A DNA stretch of 64,000 bases from Bradyrhizobium sp. B097 (lineage in GTDB: Bacteria; Pseudomonadota; Alphaproteobacteria; Rhizobiales; Xanthobacteraceae): assembly GCF_038957035.1 (NCBI RefSeq), contig NZ_CP152412.1, forward strand, positions 8,924,501 through 8,988,500, in the 5' to 3' direction. Under the pieces are notes generated by a model. That model worked only from the letters and a program-made list of their open reading frames with translations, ran no database searches and was not told the DNA's origin. Numbering within the stretch: position 1 is the stretch's first letter; every line of letters begins with the position of its first letter. Position numbers and translations under genes: made by a program. This document shows, one piece after another, positions 39,732-48,085 of this stretch.

Positions 39732-41336
39732 CTTCGGTACAAAACTGGGCACTCCAAATCCTGCCGATTTTGCGCCGGATGCGGCGACGAGAGTGCGCAA
39801 GAGCACGCTTTTCGATCCCATGATGCGAACTTCTTTCGCGTCCACCTCAATGCGCTGGGCCAGCGCGCGCAGGTGATCGCGGCGATAGCCGCCCGATTCG
39901 GTCCGCATGCGCCCGCGGGCCAGGCTGGCGAAGGTTTTCAGCGCCTGGGGTGTGATGCTCGGCTCAGCCCGATCCAGCGCGCCCTCGGCCCGCTCCGCGT
40001 CGGCGCGGGCCTGGTCGCGGATCGCCTTCAGCTCGGTCACACGCTCGTTGAGCATCGGGTCTGAGACGTCGGCGATCCCGTTTTCGATGGCGTCGTACAG
40101 CCGCTTGAGTTTGGCTTCTGCTTCGGCCCCACGCTTGCGCAATTCGGCGATATGCGTCGTTCGGCGCTCGGCGCGCACCTTCCGGCGATGCAGGACGGCC
40201 GACAGGACTTCCTCGAGACGTTTGGGCTGCAAAAGGCGCTCCTCGATGTGCTCGGCCACCACGCTGTCCAGTTTTTCCATCGGAACAGTGCGGCCCTTGC
40301 ATCCGGTCTCGCCCTGCCGGGCCTTGGTCGAGCAGGTGTAGTACCTGTATCTCCCGCTCTTCCCGGTCCTCAGTGTCATCGCGCCGCCGCAGGTGGCGCA
40401 AAAGCAGATGCCGGTAAGGAGGGTCGGTCCACTGACGATGCGCGGCGCGGTGAGAGCCGGGCAGCGCGTCTTCAGCAGCGTCTGCACGGTCTCGAACTCG
40501 GCAACGTCAATAATCGGCGGCACGGCCATTTCGATCACCTCGGCCTCCGGTTTGCGCTCGCGGGTCTTCCAATGTTTGGTGTTGAAGCGGTGGCGGCCGA
40601 TATACGTCGTTCGCGTCAGCACCTTGTGCACGGCATCGACCCCCCAGCGTCCGCCGTCCCGGGTTCGGATGCCGGATTCGTTCAGATGCTTGGCAATCGA
40701 TTTGACACCCATCGACCCGGAGGAGCCGTTTCCTTCGCGCGCGAAGCGATAGATCAGCCGCACGGTCTCGGCCTGGATGGGATCGATCTCCAGCGTCTTC
40801 TTGGTGCGGTGGCCGCGCTGCTCGGCGGCATCCACGATGCGGTAGCCGATCGGCGGCAGCGCGCCATTCCAGAAGCCTTGCCGGGCGTTCTCCTTCATCG
40901 CCCGCAGCGTATGCTTGGCGTTCTCCTTGGACTGATATTCGTCGAACAGCGCCATGATCTGGCGGATCATGTTGCTCATCGGATCGTCGCCGAGCTCCTG
41001 GGTGATCGACACCAGACGGACACCGTTCTTGGCCAGCCGGCGGACGTAAAACTCAAGCTGGAACTGGTCGCGGAAGAACCGGCTGAAGCTGTGCACGAGG
41101 ATCACGTCGAACGCCGGCGCCCTGGCCGTCGCCGCGTCGATCATGCGCTGGAACTCCGGCCGCCGATCGTCGGTCGCAGACGCGCCCGGCTCGACATAGT
41201 CGGCGACGATCTCCCACCCACGCGATGCGCAATAGCCCTTCGTCTGGCGGCGCTGATCCGGGATGGAGAGATCGCTAGCGGCTTGCCGTCCCGTCGAGAC
41301 CCGCAGATAGAGAGCCACCCGAACCGTTGCAGCCAT
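39702..41336 (-). CDS. Large serine recombinase (site-specific integrase)
   Basis: This 544-residue recombinase probably inserted the accessory DNA beyond the tRNA. The catalytic domain has the nucleophile serine in [10 protein letters not shown], and SRFFRDQF and [21 protein letters not shown] recombinase domain ([20 protein letters not shown]) and a zinc-ribbon domain ([25 protein letters not shown]) follow, then a coiled-coil. Its final residues WRTRHDSNV and stop codon lie inside the tRNA-Arg gene on the opposite strand. GAGGGGAC lies before the ATG at 41336. It is 12 bases from the stop of a small upstream gene, implying an operon. Confidence 0.92.
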   Translation of the reverse strand: MAATVRVALYLRVSTGRQAASDLSIPDQRRQTKGYCASRGWEIVADYVEPGASATDDRRPEFQRMIDAATARAPAFDVILVHSFSRFFRDQFQLEFYVRRLAKNGVRLVSITQELGDDPMSNMIRQIMALFDEYQSKENAKHTLRAMKENARQGFWNGALPPIGYRIVDAAEQRGHRTKKTLEIDPIQAETVRLIYRFAREGNGSSGSMGVKSIAKHLNESGIRTRDGGRWGVDAVHKVLTRTTYIGRHRFNTKHWKTRERKPEAEVIEMAVPPIIDVAEFETVQTLLKTRCPALTAPRIVSGPTLLTGICFCATCGGAMTLRTGKSGRYRYYTCSTKARQGETGCKGRTVPMEKLDSVVAEHIEERLLQPKRLEEVLSAVLHRRKVRAERRTTHIAELRKRGAEAEAKLKRLYDAIENGIADVSDPMLNERVTELKAIRDQARADAERAEGALDRAEPSITPQALKTFASLARGRMRTESGGYRRDHLRALAQRIEVDAKEVRIMGSKSVLLRTLVAASGAKSAGFGVPSFVPKWRTRHDSNV

Positions 41337-41348
41337 GGTGATGTCCCC

Positions 41349-41585
41349 TCAGTTCTTTCCAAACAACTCGTCGAACAGGTCGCCAAACCAAGCTTCGAAG
41401 ACATCAATCTCCGTTTCGGTCACCGGCACGTCCTTCGGCCAGTCGTCCGTCACCGCCCATGTCACCGAAGCGCGCTTGGCCCGTCGTCGACCAGGACGCG
41501 CGGGCGCACGCGCATAGTCGTAGAGGTCGTCAAGTGGGGCGCTGTCCGGCGGACGCCGTAGCTGCGATTTGTGAGGGGGAGCCAT
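41349..41585 (-). CDS. Small hypothetical protein upstream of the recombinase
   Basis: The product has 78 residues: a basic, Pro/Arg-rich N-terminal half and an acidic C-terminal half ending TEIDVFEAWFGDLFDELFGK (amphipathic helix). It is not recognised. Its stop lies 12 bases before the recombinase start on the same strand, so it may be co-transcribed and help regulate excision. No good ribosome site precedes ATG 41585. Confidence 0.55.
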   Translation of the reverse strand: MAPPHKSQLRRPPDSAPLDDLYDYARAPARPGRRRAKRASVTWAVTDDWPKDVPVTETEIDVFEAWFGDLFDELFGKN

Positions 41586-41739
41586 GGCGCCACTGTGGCA
41601 AGCCGGACCGATCCACAGAACGGCCGATGTCTACGCCAAGTCACGCTGCAGCCCTGCGAACTTGCACTTTCTTTGCAGCATGAGCGCGATCGCGCAGAGC
41701 AGGCCATGAACGCATGGAAGCAAAAGAGCCGGGCCAGCG

Positions 41740-41803
41740 GAGCGCAGTCAAGGCCGCAAGCCGGCGGAGCCGGTCGCGCGCAGCGCGAGCCTTGACGGCG
41801 CTC
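41740..41803. repeat. Imperfect inverted repeat in a gene-poor stretch
   Basis: GAGCGCAGTCAAGGC (41740-41754) and GCCTTGACGGCGCTC (41789-41803) are imperfect inverted repeats around a GC-rich loop that also has GCCGGCGGAGCCGG. It lies in 41586-42209, which otherwise holds no intact gene (the open frames are compositionally odd shadows). Confidence 0.6.
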
Positions 41804-42209
41804 TGTTGGTCCGGCAGCGGCCTCCCATGCGATCTTGGCCGGACATCCCGCCGAGCGCGCGCAACAAAACGCCATGCTACGAACGATGGCGCTCGGAACG
41901 TTGATTTTGAATGCTTTTTCGGTTCGAGCGGCACCAGGCCACTTCATGCGGTGCCGCTGCAGTGCCATCCAAAACAATGTGCAGGCAAAGGCTTACGACC
42001 CCCAACGGCACGGAGCGACATCGTCGCTTTTATCTTGCCGTCCTAATCGGTCGAGATCCGCGCCCAGCTCTCGGTCGGTAAAGTCGGGTATTGTCGATAG
42101 CGGTCGAGAAGGCGGACTTGGCAATATCGACGCGAATGGCCCCATTGCAGACATTGGGGTCCGCTGTCATTCTCCCCGGATGGTAGGCGGCTGGGAAAAA
42201 GCTCGACGG

Positions 42210-42572
42210 ATGGATTTGCGGCGCTCCACAGGCACGCGCGCCGACCCACGTCCGCCTCAAGCGGTGCGCGGAGGCGATTACCTCATAGCCCATGCCTGTT
42301 TCGAGTGTCGGAAATCGTGGAAGGTGCGGGCGGACACGGGCGCGACTTGTCCGCAGTGCGGCTCTTGTCTCCATGAGATGGGTCGGTCGTTCAAAGCTCC
42401 GAAGCAGTCCGACGCCGAACAATGGCAGAAGGTGCAAGCCCTCTGGTCAGCAGGTTTCCGCTTCTGGAGCTATCGGAGCCACCCCGACGCTGAACCATTG
42501 CCAGAACGATTGCGGGACGTTGATGAATTCATACGCCGCAACCCAAAGCACCCGATGCGCATCGCGGGCTAA
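42210..42572 (+). CDS. Hypothetical protein with two CxxC pairs (zinc-ribbon-like)
   Basis: The product has 120 residues. CFECRKSWK and TCPQCGSCL form a four-cysteine zinc-ribbon pattern near the middle, followed by a charged helix rich in Lys/Glu/Trp (EQWQKVQALWSAGFRFWSYR) and LPERLRDVDEFIRRNPKH. No function can be assigned. ATG 42210 is chosen over 42180; there is no strong ribosome site. It is part of a run of small unknown genes in the tRNA-flanked region. Confidence 0.6.
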   Translation: MDLRRSTGTRADPRPPQAVRGGDYLIAHACFECRKSWKVRADTGATCPQCGSCLHEMGRSFKAPKQSDAEQWQKVQALWSAGFRFWSYRSHPDAEPLPERLRDVDEFIRRNPKHPMRIAG

Positions 42573-42626
42573 CGTGCGCCCTTGTGCAATTGCGGTCATC
42601 GCGGACAGCAGGCAAGGTCGATCGCG

Positions 42627-42947
42627 ATGCACGAGGCGATACTCAAACACTATCTGGACGGCACGGGGAATGAGATGGCGCAAGAAAGCGTTGCGGCCGC
42701 AGGCAATACGGAAGTCCCAGCGTATCTCGCACTGATCGAACTTGGATATTCCGTTGATCGTATCGATAAGGACGGCGAGGAGCGCTGGATCGCGAAGAAA
42801 GGAACGCTCCAGCTTATGGCCGATTGCCCGTTAGAACTCCTCGGCCTCTCCCTATTGAGAAGCGAGCGTGGGCCACGTTGGCAGGCGAGTGATAGCGAGA
42901 TTGCTGAGTTTCTGACACGGTTCCACCCGTCCGCTGGACGGCCATGA
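42627..42947 (+). CDS. Hypothetical protein
   Basis: This 106-residue soluble protein is not recognised. MHEAILKHYLDGTGNEMAQ leads into TEVPAYLALIELGYSVDRID and WIAKKGTLQLMADCPLELLG; no membrane or signal region. It follows the zinc-ribbon-like gene by 54 bases and faces a convergent gene at 42967-43320, whose stop is 19 bases from its own. Start by first ATG that keeps the mixed alpha/beta pattern. Confidence 0.55.
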   Translation: MHEAILKHYLDGTGNEMAQESVAAAGNTEVPAYLALIELGYSVDRIDKDGEERWIAKKGTLQLMADCPLELLGLSLLRSERGPRWQASDSEIAEFLTRFHPSAGRP

Positions 42948-42966
42948 TCGGCGCCACGCTTGCCGA

Positions 42967-43320
42967 TCAGTGGTGTCGTTCAACGACTATCAGTGCAAGC
43001 TCATCAGCGAGATGCCACTTTGAGGCGAAATAGCAATACCCGCCTGGGTATTGGTCAAGGAAAGCCTGACCGAAATCTGCAAGTCGGGGCTTCACCTCAG
43101 TTTTCCAGAACTCGAAGCGATGGGCTGGATCTATCCAGTAAGGCGGTCTCCCCACGTCAGCGACGACGAAGGTCGCCCCTGCCTTTAGCATTTCTATTAC
43201 GTCAGCCGCATTCAGGCGCGACGAGACGCGTCGTGCGTTCAGAGTGCCCTTTTCGTTCCATAGCTCCTCCAGCGGGAGCTTTGTGATGATCTTCTTGGCG
43301 ATGTCCATTTTCCCCGCCAT
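42967..43320 (-). CDS. Hypothetical protein
   Basis: This 117-residue soluble protein is not recognised. It reads KKIITKLPLEELWNEKGTLN then VSSRLNAADVIEMLKAGATF, and ends with an aromatic-rich beta part (YPGGYCYFASKWHLADELAL). It looks like a real folded protein from its amphipathic pattern. An internal ATG 4 codons in (43308) is an alternative start. Together with the two plus-strand neighbours it forms a cluster of unknown small genes; an immunity-like or accessory role is possible but purely speculative. Confidence 0.6.
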   Translation of the reverse strand: MAGKMDIAKKIITKLPLEELWNEKGTLNARRVSSRLNAADVIEMLKAGATFVVADVGRPPYWIDPAHRFEFWKTEVKPRLADFGQAFLDQYPGGYCYFASKWHLADELALIVVERHH

Positions 43321-43914
43321 TCACTCGGCTAACAAATCGTACCACATGCTTGGTTCATATGTCCGGATCTGGCCCATCGCGCCGTTCCCGGGATTAATCG
43401 AAAATGGCCGCCATCGAAGGATGACCGGACCACCCGCGAAAATCGGGAAGACAGCCGCCATGAGGCGTAGCGCAAGATCGCAGTCCGTCGCAGGTTATCC
43501 GGCCGGCTCGCTTCACCGGCCGTTGCATCATAGCGCCACGGCGAGGCAATAGTGCCCATCTTCATCGGCCGGGGCGCGCCATTTGGCTACCATCCAGAAT
43601 AAAGCTGCGAACTCGGACGAACCTCCCACGCATCACGTCAGCATTGACTGAGGCGTTCTTCTTCCGGGAGTAGTGGCGGTGGACCGGCAAGTGGACGGGT
43701 TCTTGCCGATTTACCCATCGGATCAACCGGTCGCATCCGAAAACGGTCGTTCGTCGTGCGAGCGAAGCGACTCGTCCACCGACGCTCAATGAGCGAAGGC
43801 GGAAGCAATCCATATTGCCGCGCGCGTTGGCGGTCGTGGATGGCTTCTGGGCAGGAATAGAGCGCAACCTTGGTGTACACTCATCGGCCGGTTTAGTGCA
43901 CTGTCATGTAATTT

Positions 43915-44010
43915 CGCGATAGGCCAACAAGCCCGCAAGCTCCTTGCTCGGCAAATCGACACCGCCATTTGGTCCGGCCGGCTCGAAGCCCCCTTCTGCA
44001 GCGAAAGACC
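43915..44010 (-). pseudogene. Remnant of a SARP/BTAD-type regulator N-terminus
   Basis: On the minus strand the frame reads GGFEPAGPNGGVDLPSKELA then GLLAY, followed soon by a stop. This matches the start of the intact regulator at 48086-50083 (FVLTGPNGVVSLPNKKLSGL then LAY) in protein, and over about 55 bases in DNA. Only this fragment of the DNA-binding domain is left. Confidence 0.6.
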
Positions 44011-44105
44011 CAACCTCGGGACGGCGCGCCGTCCTTTGGCGCACGCGGGATCTGCAAGATGAAGGCCTTCCTGGGCACATTCGAAGCACCTCCGAGCAAA
44101 AGTAA

Positions 44106-44165
44106 CGCTTCCGTAACGCCTGACTGACGCCACCGACGACGACGACAAGCTTCAAGTGGCGTCAC
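44106..44165. repeat. 60-bp direct repeat, copy 1
   Basis: It begins CGCTTCCGTAACGCCTG and matches copy 2 (44616-44675) at about 49 of 60 positions, including CTGACGCC and the GCTTCAA words. It lies about 100 bases upstream (minus strand sense) of the regulator remnant. Confidence 0.7.
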
Positions 44166-44615
44166 ACAGCGACGTGCCGGGACATCCCGGTCGCAAAATC
44201 GGAGTACCATCATGCGCGCTTATGCACAGCTTGAATCGGGCGACGATCATCTGCGCCTCGGTGCGATCTTCAGCCTGCCTGCCATGTGGCGGCAGCGAGC
44301 CTGTTTCAGGGCAGAGTTGCGCGCGGATATCAGAGACAAGCCCGATTTTCTCCGCGATATCGGCATCGGCCTGCACGAAGCGCGAGCCGAAGCGTCGCGG
44401 TTTTTCTGGGAACCTTTGCTACTGATGCACCGATAGTCCAAGATCGCAATCCGATTGCGGCGGCGGACGTGGGCTCGACCAAGAGCCTGAGTATCGATGC
44501 CTCCGAGATACACCCTAAGATCAAAAATCTCCGGGTGCAGCATTTCCACATTCGTCTTTTTCAATGGCGGTTGATCGGACGATCTAACGCTCCCATTGCG
44601 TGCATTTTTCCATAG

Positions 44616-44675
44616 CGCTTCTGTAGCGCCTGGCTGACGCCGGCGACGACTTCGACAGGCTTCAATGGGTGTCAC
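44616..44675. repeat. 60-bp direct repeat, copy 2
   Basis: Begins CGCTTCTGTAGCGCCTGG; same orientation as copy 1, 510 bases away. Confidence 0.7.
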
Positions 44676-44802
44676 GCGCATCGTGCGGCCGCACATAGCG
44701 GGCCGCAAGAGTCCTTACGAGGTAGTTACCGATCTCGGACCGATGCAATTCCAATGATTGCGATTGCGACTGCTTCGCACTCTAACATTCGCGAGACCAG
44801 GG

Positions 44803-44810
44803 CTGCAGAT
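44803..44810. repeat. IS21 target-site duplication, left
   Basis: CTGCAGAT, identical to 47290-47297 and immediately outside the TGTCA end of the element. Confidence 0.88.
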
Positions 44811-44812
44811 TG

Positions 44813-45676
44813 TCAATCGGCGTTCAAATTTGACCCCTCATCGGCGTCCAATTTTGACCCCTTTGCGCGGCGGGCTTTGCTGGTAGCGCTCGTCTCGTCG
44901 GAGCTGGCCGGGATAGCGGAGGCGAGACGAGCGCGGGTGGCGTGATCGTCGTCTCGGCTCTTGAACCGCCAGCTGTCGTTGCCGGTCTCGACAATGTCGC
45001 AGTGATGGGTCAACCGGTCGAGCAGCGCGGTGGTCATTTTGGCGTCGCCGAACACGCTCGGCCATTCGCCGAAGGCGAGATTGGTGGTCACGATGACAGA
45101 GGCGCGCTCATAGAGCCGGCTGACGAGGTGGAAGAGAAGCTGGCCACCGGACTGGGCGAAGGGCAAATAGCCGAGTTCATCCAGCACGATGAAGTCCATC
45201 CGGGTCAGATGCTCGGCGAGCCGTCCTTGCCGTCCGTTGCGGGTCTCGGTCTCGAGGCGATTGACGAGGTCGACTACGTTGAAGAAGCGGCCGCGAGCTC
45301 CGGATCGGATGCAGCTTCTGGCGATGGCAATGGCCAGGTGGGTCTTGCCTGTGCCGGTGCCGCCAACCAGCACGACGTTGCGTTGTTGGGCGATGAAGCC
45401 GCCGCCAGCGAGATCATTGACGAGAGTCTGATTGATCGGCGTGCCGTCGAACTGGAAGTCGGCAATGTCCTTGGCAAGCGGCAGCTTGGCAATGGTGAGC
45501 TGGTATTTGATCGACCTGGCTTGCTTCTCGTTGATCTCGGCGTTGAGCAGGTCGCCGACAATGCGCTGAGGTTCGTGCTGGCGTTTGACGGCAGTTGCCA
45601 TGATCTCGTCGAAGGCAGCCTTCATGCCGTAGAGCTTGAGTTCGCCCATGAGGTCGAAGATTTGGGTTCGTTCCAT
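44813..45676 (-). CDS. istB: IS21-family transposition helper ATPase
   Basis: This 287-residue AAA+ protein assists IstA in target capture. Walker A is GGTGTGKTH, Walker B is [13 protein letters not shown], and sensor 1 [13 protein letters not shown]. Its start overlaps the stop of istA by one base (TAATG), so translation is coupled. The last residues ([16 protein letters not shown]) are encoded by the inverted-repeat region at the element's left end, and the stop lies 2 bases inside it. Confidence 0.92.
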   Translation of the reverse strand: MERTQIFDLMGELKLYGMKAAFDEIMATAVKRQHEPQRIVGDLLNAEINEKQARSIKYQLTIAKLPLAKDIADFQFDGTPINQTLVNDLAGGGFIAQQRNVVLVGGTGTGKTHLAIAIARSCIRSGARGRFFNVVDLVNRLETETRNGRQGRLAEHLTRMDFIVLDELGYLPFAQSGGQLLFHLVSRLYERASVIVTTNLAFGEWPSVFGDAKMTTALLDRLTHHCDIVETGNDSWRFKSRDDDHATRARLASAIPASSDETSATSKARRAKGSKLDADEGSNLNAD

Positions 45677-47175
45677 TAGATGGTCCTCCGGAGGTTGTCG
45701 TAGCGGGCACAATCGGCGATCGGCGCATGACGGAGCGTCAGTGCGGCCGGCGTCATGATGTTGGCCGGTGGGGCGGGTTCACGTTGACGGGCCAGGATAT
45801 TGAGCACGACATCGGCGGAATGGACGCTGTGACTGAGCGCTTCGGCACAGGCTGCTTCCACCGCGGGCAGACCGTCAGTCAGCACCGCGTTGAGGATGTC
45901 GACCATCTGCCGATTGCCATCGTCGGTGCTGGCAAGCTTGCGCCGGATCCGCTCGATCGCGGCCGGCAGCACCCAGTCTTTGAAGGGAGCACCGTTGCGC
46001 AAGGCGCCGGGTTTGCGGGCGAGCACCGGCACATAATGCCAGGGGTCGTAGACGGTATCGCCGCGGCCAAAGGATCGCGGGTGCTCGGCAACGATGCGTC
46101 CATCCTGACGGATCACAATGCGATCGGCATAGGCTTGAACCTCGACCGGTCGTCCGACTGCGCTGGCTGCGACCGAGTATTTGTTATTGTCGAAGCGCAC
46201 CAGGCAGGTCTTGGAGACCGATGCCGTCACCGCATGGAAGCCGTCGAAGCGGCCGGCATAAGGAACGAGTTTGGGGCGTTCGGCTTCGAACACTTCCCAG
46301 ATCGTCTGATCGACCAGTTCCGGATGGCGATGAGCCTTGGCGTAGGCGATGCATTTGTCGAGCAGCCAGGCGTTTAACTCGTCGAGGTTTTTGAACCGCA
46401 GCCGCGGCGTGAAGAAGCGTTCCCTGACTAGCCCGACCTGGTTCTCGACCTGGCCCTTCTCCCAGCCCGACGCTGGCGTGCAGGCGACCGGATCGACCAG
46501 ATAGTGGCTGCACATCTGCAGGAAGCGGCGATTGTAGAGACGCCCTTTACCGACGAAGATCGTCTCTACGGCGGTCTTCATGTTGTCGTAGATGCCGCGG
46601 GTGCAGGTGCCTTTGAACAGGGCGAACGCCCGGTCGTGGGCGTCGAACACCATCTCCTGCGTCTCCCGCGGATAGGCCCGCACGAACAGCATGCGGCTGT
46701 GACAGAGCCGGACATGGGCGGCCTTCACCATCACCGTGGTGCCGCTCAGCAAGACCACCTCGTGGCTCCAGTCGAACTGGTAGGCTTCGCCGGGGGCAAA
46801 GCACAGCGGGACATAAGCGGCCGCGGTCGATTGCCCGCGTTCTTTGCTCCACCGCCTGGCGTAACGCCGCACGGCATCGTAACCGCCGTCGTAGCCGCCC
46901 CCGCGCAGCTCTTCGAAGATCCGGATCAGCGTCAGCTGTTCACGAGCCGGTTTGGTCGCGTTCGCCGCCAGCAGCCTATCGAGCTCCGATGCCCACCGCC
47001 CCAGCTTTGGCCGCGGCTGCACCTGCCGCTCGTACTCGAAGGAGGTCTCTCCGGACCTCAGCACCTTCCGGACCGTGTTCCGCGACACCTTCAGGTCGCG
47101 GGCGATCTCCTTGATCGTCTTGCCCTTGATGAAGTGCTCGCGCCGAATCCGCGCAATCGTCTCCACGACCAGCAT
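45676..47175 (-). CDS. istA: IS21-family transposase
   Basis: This 499-residue DDE transposase has an N-terminal helix-turn-helix ([20 protein letters not shown]) and an RNase-H-like core with acids visible in [22 protein letters not shown] and [12 protein letters not shown]. The C-terminal beta-barrel is of the Mu/IS21 type. The frame is intact. GGTGGTCGGGG precedes ATG 47175, weakly. Confidence 0.92.
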   Translation of the reverse strand: MLVVETIARIRREHFIKGKTIKEIARDLKVSRNTVRKVLRSGETSFEYERQVQPRPKLGRWASELDRLLAANATKPAREQLTLIRIFEELRGGGYDGGYDAVRRYARRWSKERGQSTAAAYVPLCFAPGEAYQFDWSHEVVLLSGTTVMVKAAHVRLCHSRMLFVRAYPRETQEMVFDAHDRAFALFKGTCTRGIYDNMKTAVETIFVGKGRLYNRRFLQMCSHYLVDPVACTPASGWEKGQVENQVGLVRERFFTPRLRFKNLDELNAWLLDKCIAYAKAHRHPELVDQTIWEVFEAERPKLVPYAGRFDGFHAVTASVSKTCLVRFDNNKYSVAASAVGRPVEVQAYADRIVIRQDGRIVAEHPRSFGRGDTVYDPWHYVPVLARKPGALRNGAPFKDWVLPAAIERIRRKLASTDDGNRQMVDILNAVLTDGLPAVEAACAEALSHSVHSADVVLNILARQREPAPPANIMTPAALTLRHAPIADCARYDNLRRTI

Positions 47176-47289
47176 CCCCGACCACCTGCTTCATTCCAAA
47201 GCAGGCAGCGCAACAGACCAACCTACAGGGGGTCAATTTTGGACGCCGATCCCCCGGCTTAGGGGGTCAATATTGCAGGCCGAATGACA

Positions 47290-47297
47290 CTGCAGAT
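47290..47297. repeat. IS21 target-site duplication, right
   Basis: CTGCAGAT, identical to 44803-44810. Confidence 0.88.
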
Positions 47298-47487
47298 CGC
47301 CGGAACAATAGGCCTCGTGAGCGGAAGCCGTAACGTCACTCTCGTGTGGGCAGCGGCCAGCTTCGGTCTACCATCTCTCGCGGAGGGCTACGTCGCTGCG
47401 TGCGTCATCCCGGTCCTCGCATTCCCTCTCATTGTCAAGCTTTGTCTCAGGCTACCTTCCTTCAGCCGTTTCCTCCCGCAAAACTGA
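47290..47487 (+). pseudogene. C-terminal relic of a bile-acid:sodium-symporter-like transporter
   Basis: When the IS21 element and one copy of its target duplication are removed, the frame reads from 44758 through the junction into this part: RTLTFARPG | LQIAGTIGLVSGSRNVTLVW, then VIPVLAFPLIVKLCLRL and a stop. The SGSRNVTLVWAA and AEGYVAACVIPVL phrases are typical of the last two membrane spans of SBF-like transporters. A stop at 44755 and the absence of anything similar further left show the gene had already lost its N-terminal part before or after the insertion. Confidence 0.6.
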
Positions 47488-47584
47488 TGACCCAAGCCGG
47501 CATCCTTCGATCAGCACTCGCACGGGAAGCACGGTCCTGCGCGAACGGCCCCTGCATTTGGCTGGGAAACGCGCTAGGTCATAG

Positions 47585-48082
47585 ATGCGGTCCGCGACCT
47601 ATGGGGGCAAGGCATTGGACAAGTTCAATCTGAACGATCCTCTATTCGCTACCTACGTCATCGCTGCCAGCCTGACGATCCTCAAGGCTGTGGCTATGTC
47701 GTGGCTGACCGTATTCCGCATGATCGGAGTTAACGGCGGCTACCGTTCGCCGGAGGATATCAAGAAGACGCCCATGAACCCCGCGCCAGATCCGGCGCAA
47801 CTCCTGCCGAATGAGCGCGTCGAGCGGGTCCGCCGAGTCCAGATGAACGACCTCGAAAGTCTTCCGTACTTTCTGGTCGCGGGCTTGCTCTATATCCTGA
47901 CCCAGCCATCGCTGAGATTAGCCCAGTGGCTGCTCTACGGCTACGTGATCTCGCGCCTTCTACACTTCATTGCTTATCTCACCGGCCAGATTCACGAGAT
48001 CCGGGCGACCCTGTGGACGGTGGGCTCGCTCATCCTGATCTTCATGAGCATTCGCACGCTGCTGGCCGCGGTCGGCGTCTGA
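47585..48082 (+). CDS. MAPEG-family membrane protein
   Basis: The 165-residue protein of the MAPEG (membrane-associated eicosanoid and glutathione metabolism) family resembles microsomal GST-1. Four membrane spans are apparent, with the conserved ERVRRVQMNDLESLPYFLVA motif that carries the glutathione-binding Arg/Asn/Glu residues. ATG 47585 lacks a ribosome site; a TTG about 30 bases later with AAGG nearby is an alternative. It is convergent with the SARP regulator, 3 bases between stops. Confidence 0.82.
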   Translation: MRSATYGGKALDKFNLNDPLFATYVIAASLTILKAVAMSWLTVFRMIGVNGGYRSPEDIKKTPMNPAPDPAQLLPNERVERVRRVQMNDLESLPYFLVAGLLYILTQPSLRLAQWLLYGYVISRLLHFIAYLTGQIHEIRATLWTVGSLILIFMSIRTLLAAVGV

Positions 48083-48085
48083 TGG

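Larger units (their letters stand above)
43321..44802. other. Decayed accessory DNA without intact genes
   Basis: About 1.5 kb lies between the last small gene and the IS21 element. It contains a short remnant of a SARP-type regulator (43915-44010, minus strand), two 60-bp direct repeats (44106-44165 and 44616-44675), and open frames of odd composition that share repeat-derived N-terminal words. No intact gene, RNA or clear promoter was identified. Confidence 0.6.
44811..47289 (-). mobile_element. IS21-family insertion sequence (complete)
   Basis: The ends are TGTCAATCGGCGTTC on the left and, inverted, TGTCATTCGGCCTGC on the right. Each end carries two copies of the transposase-binding repeat (left: TTCAAATTTGACCCC and TCCAATTTTGACCCC; right the inverse). 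A perfect 8-bp duplication, CTGCAGAT, flanks it. It carries istA and istB, both intact, so it is probably recent and possibly active. Confidence 0.92.

Noticed and set aside
43893..44708. Two minus-strand frames sharing a TPIEACRSRRRRQ-type start
   Set aside because: The shared word is the translation of the 60-bp direct repeat; the rest has odd composition, so they are not genes.
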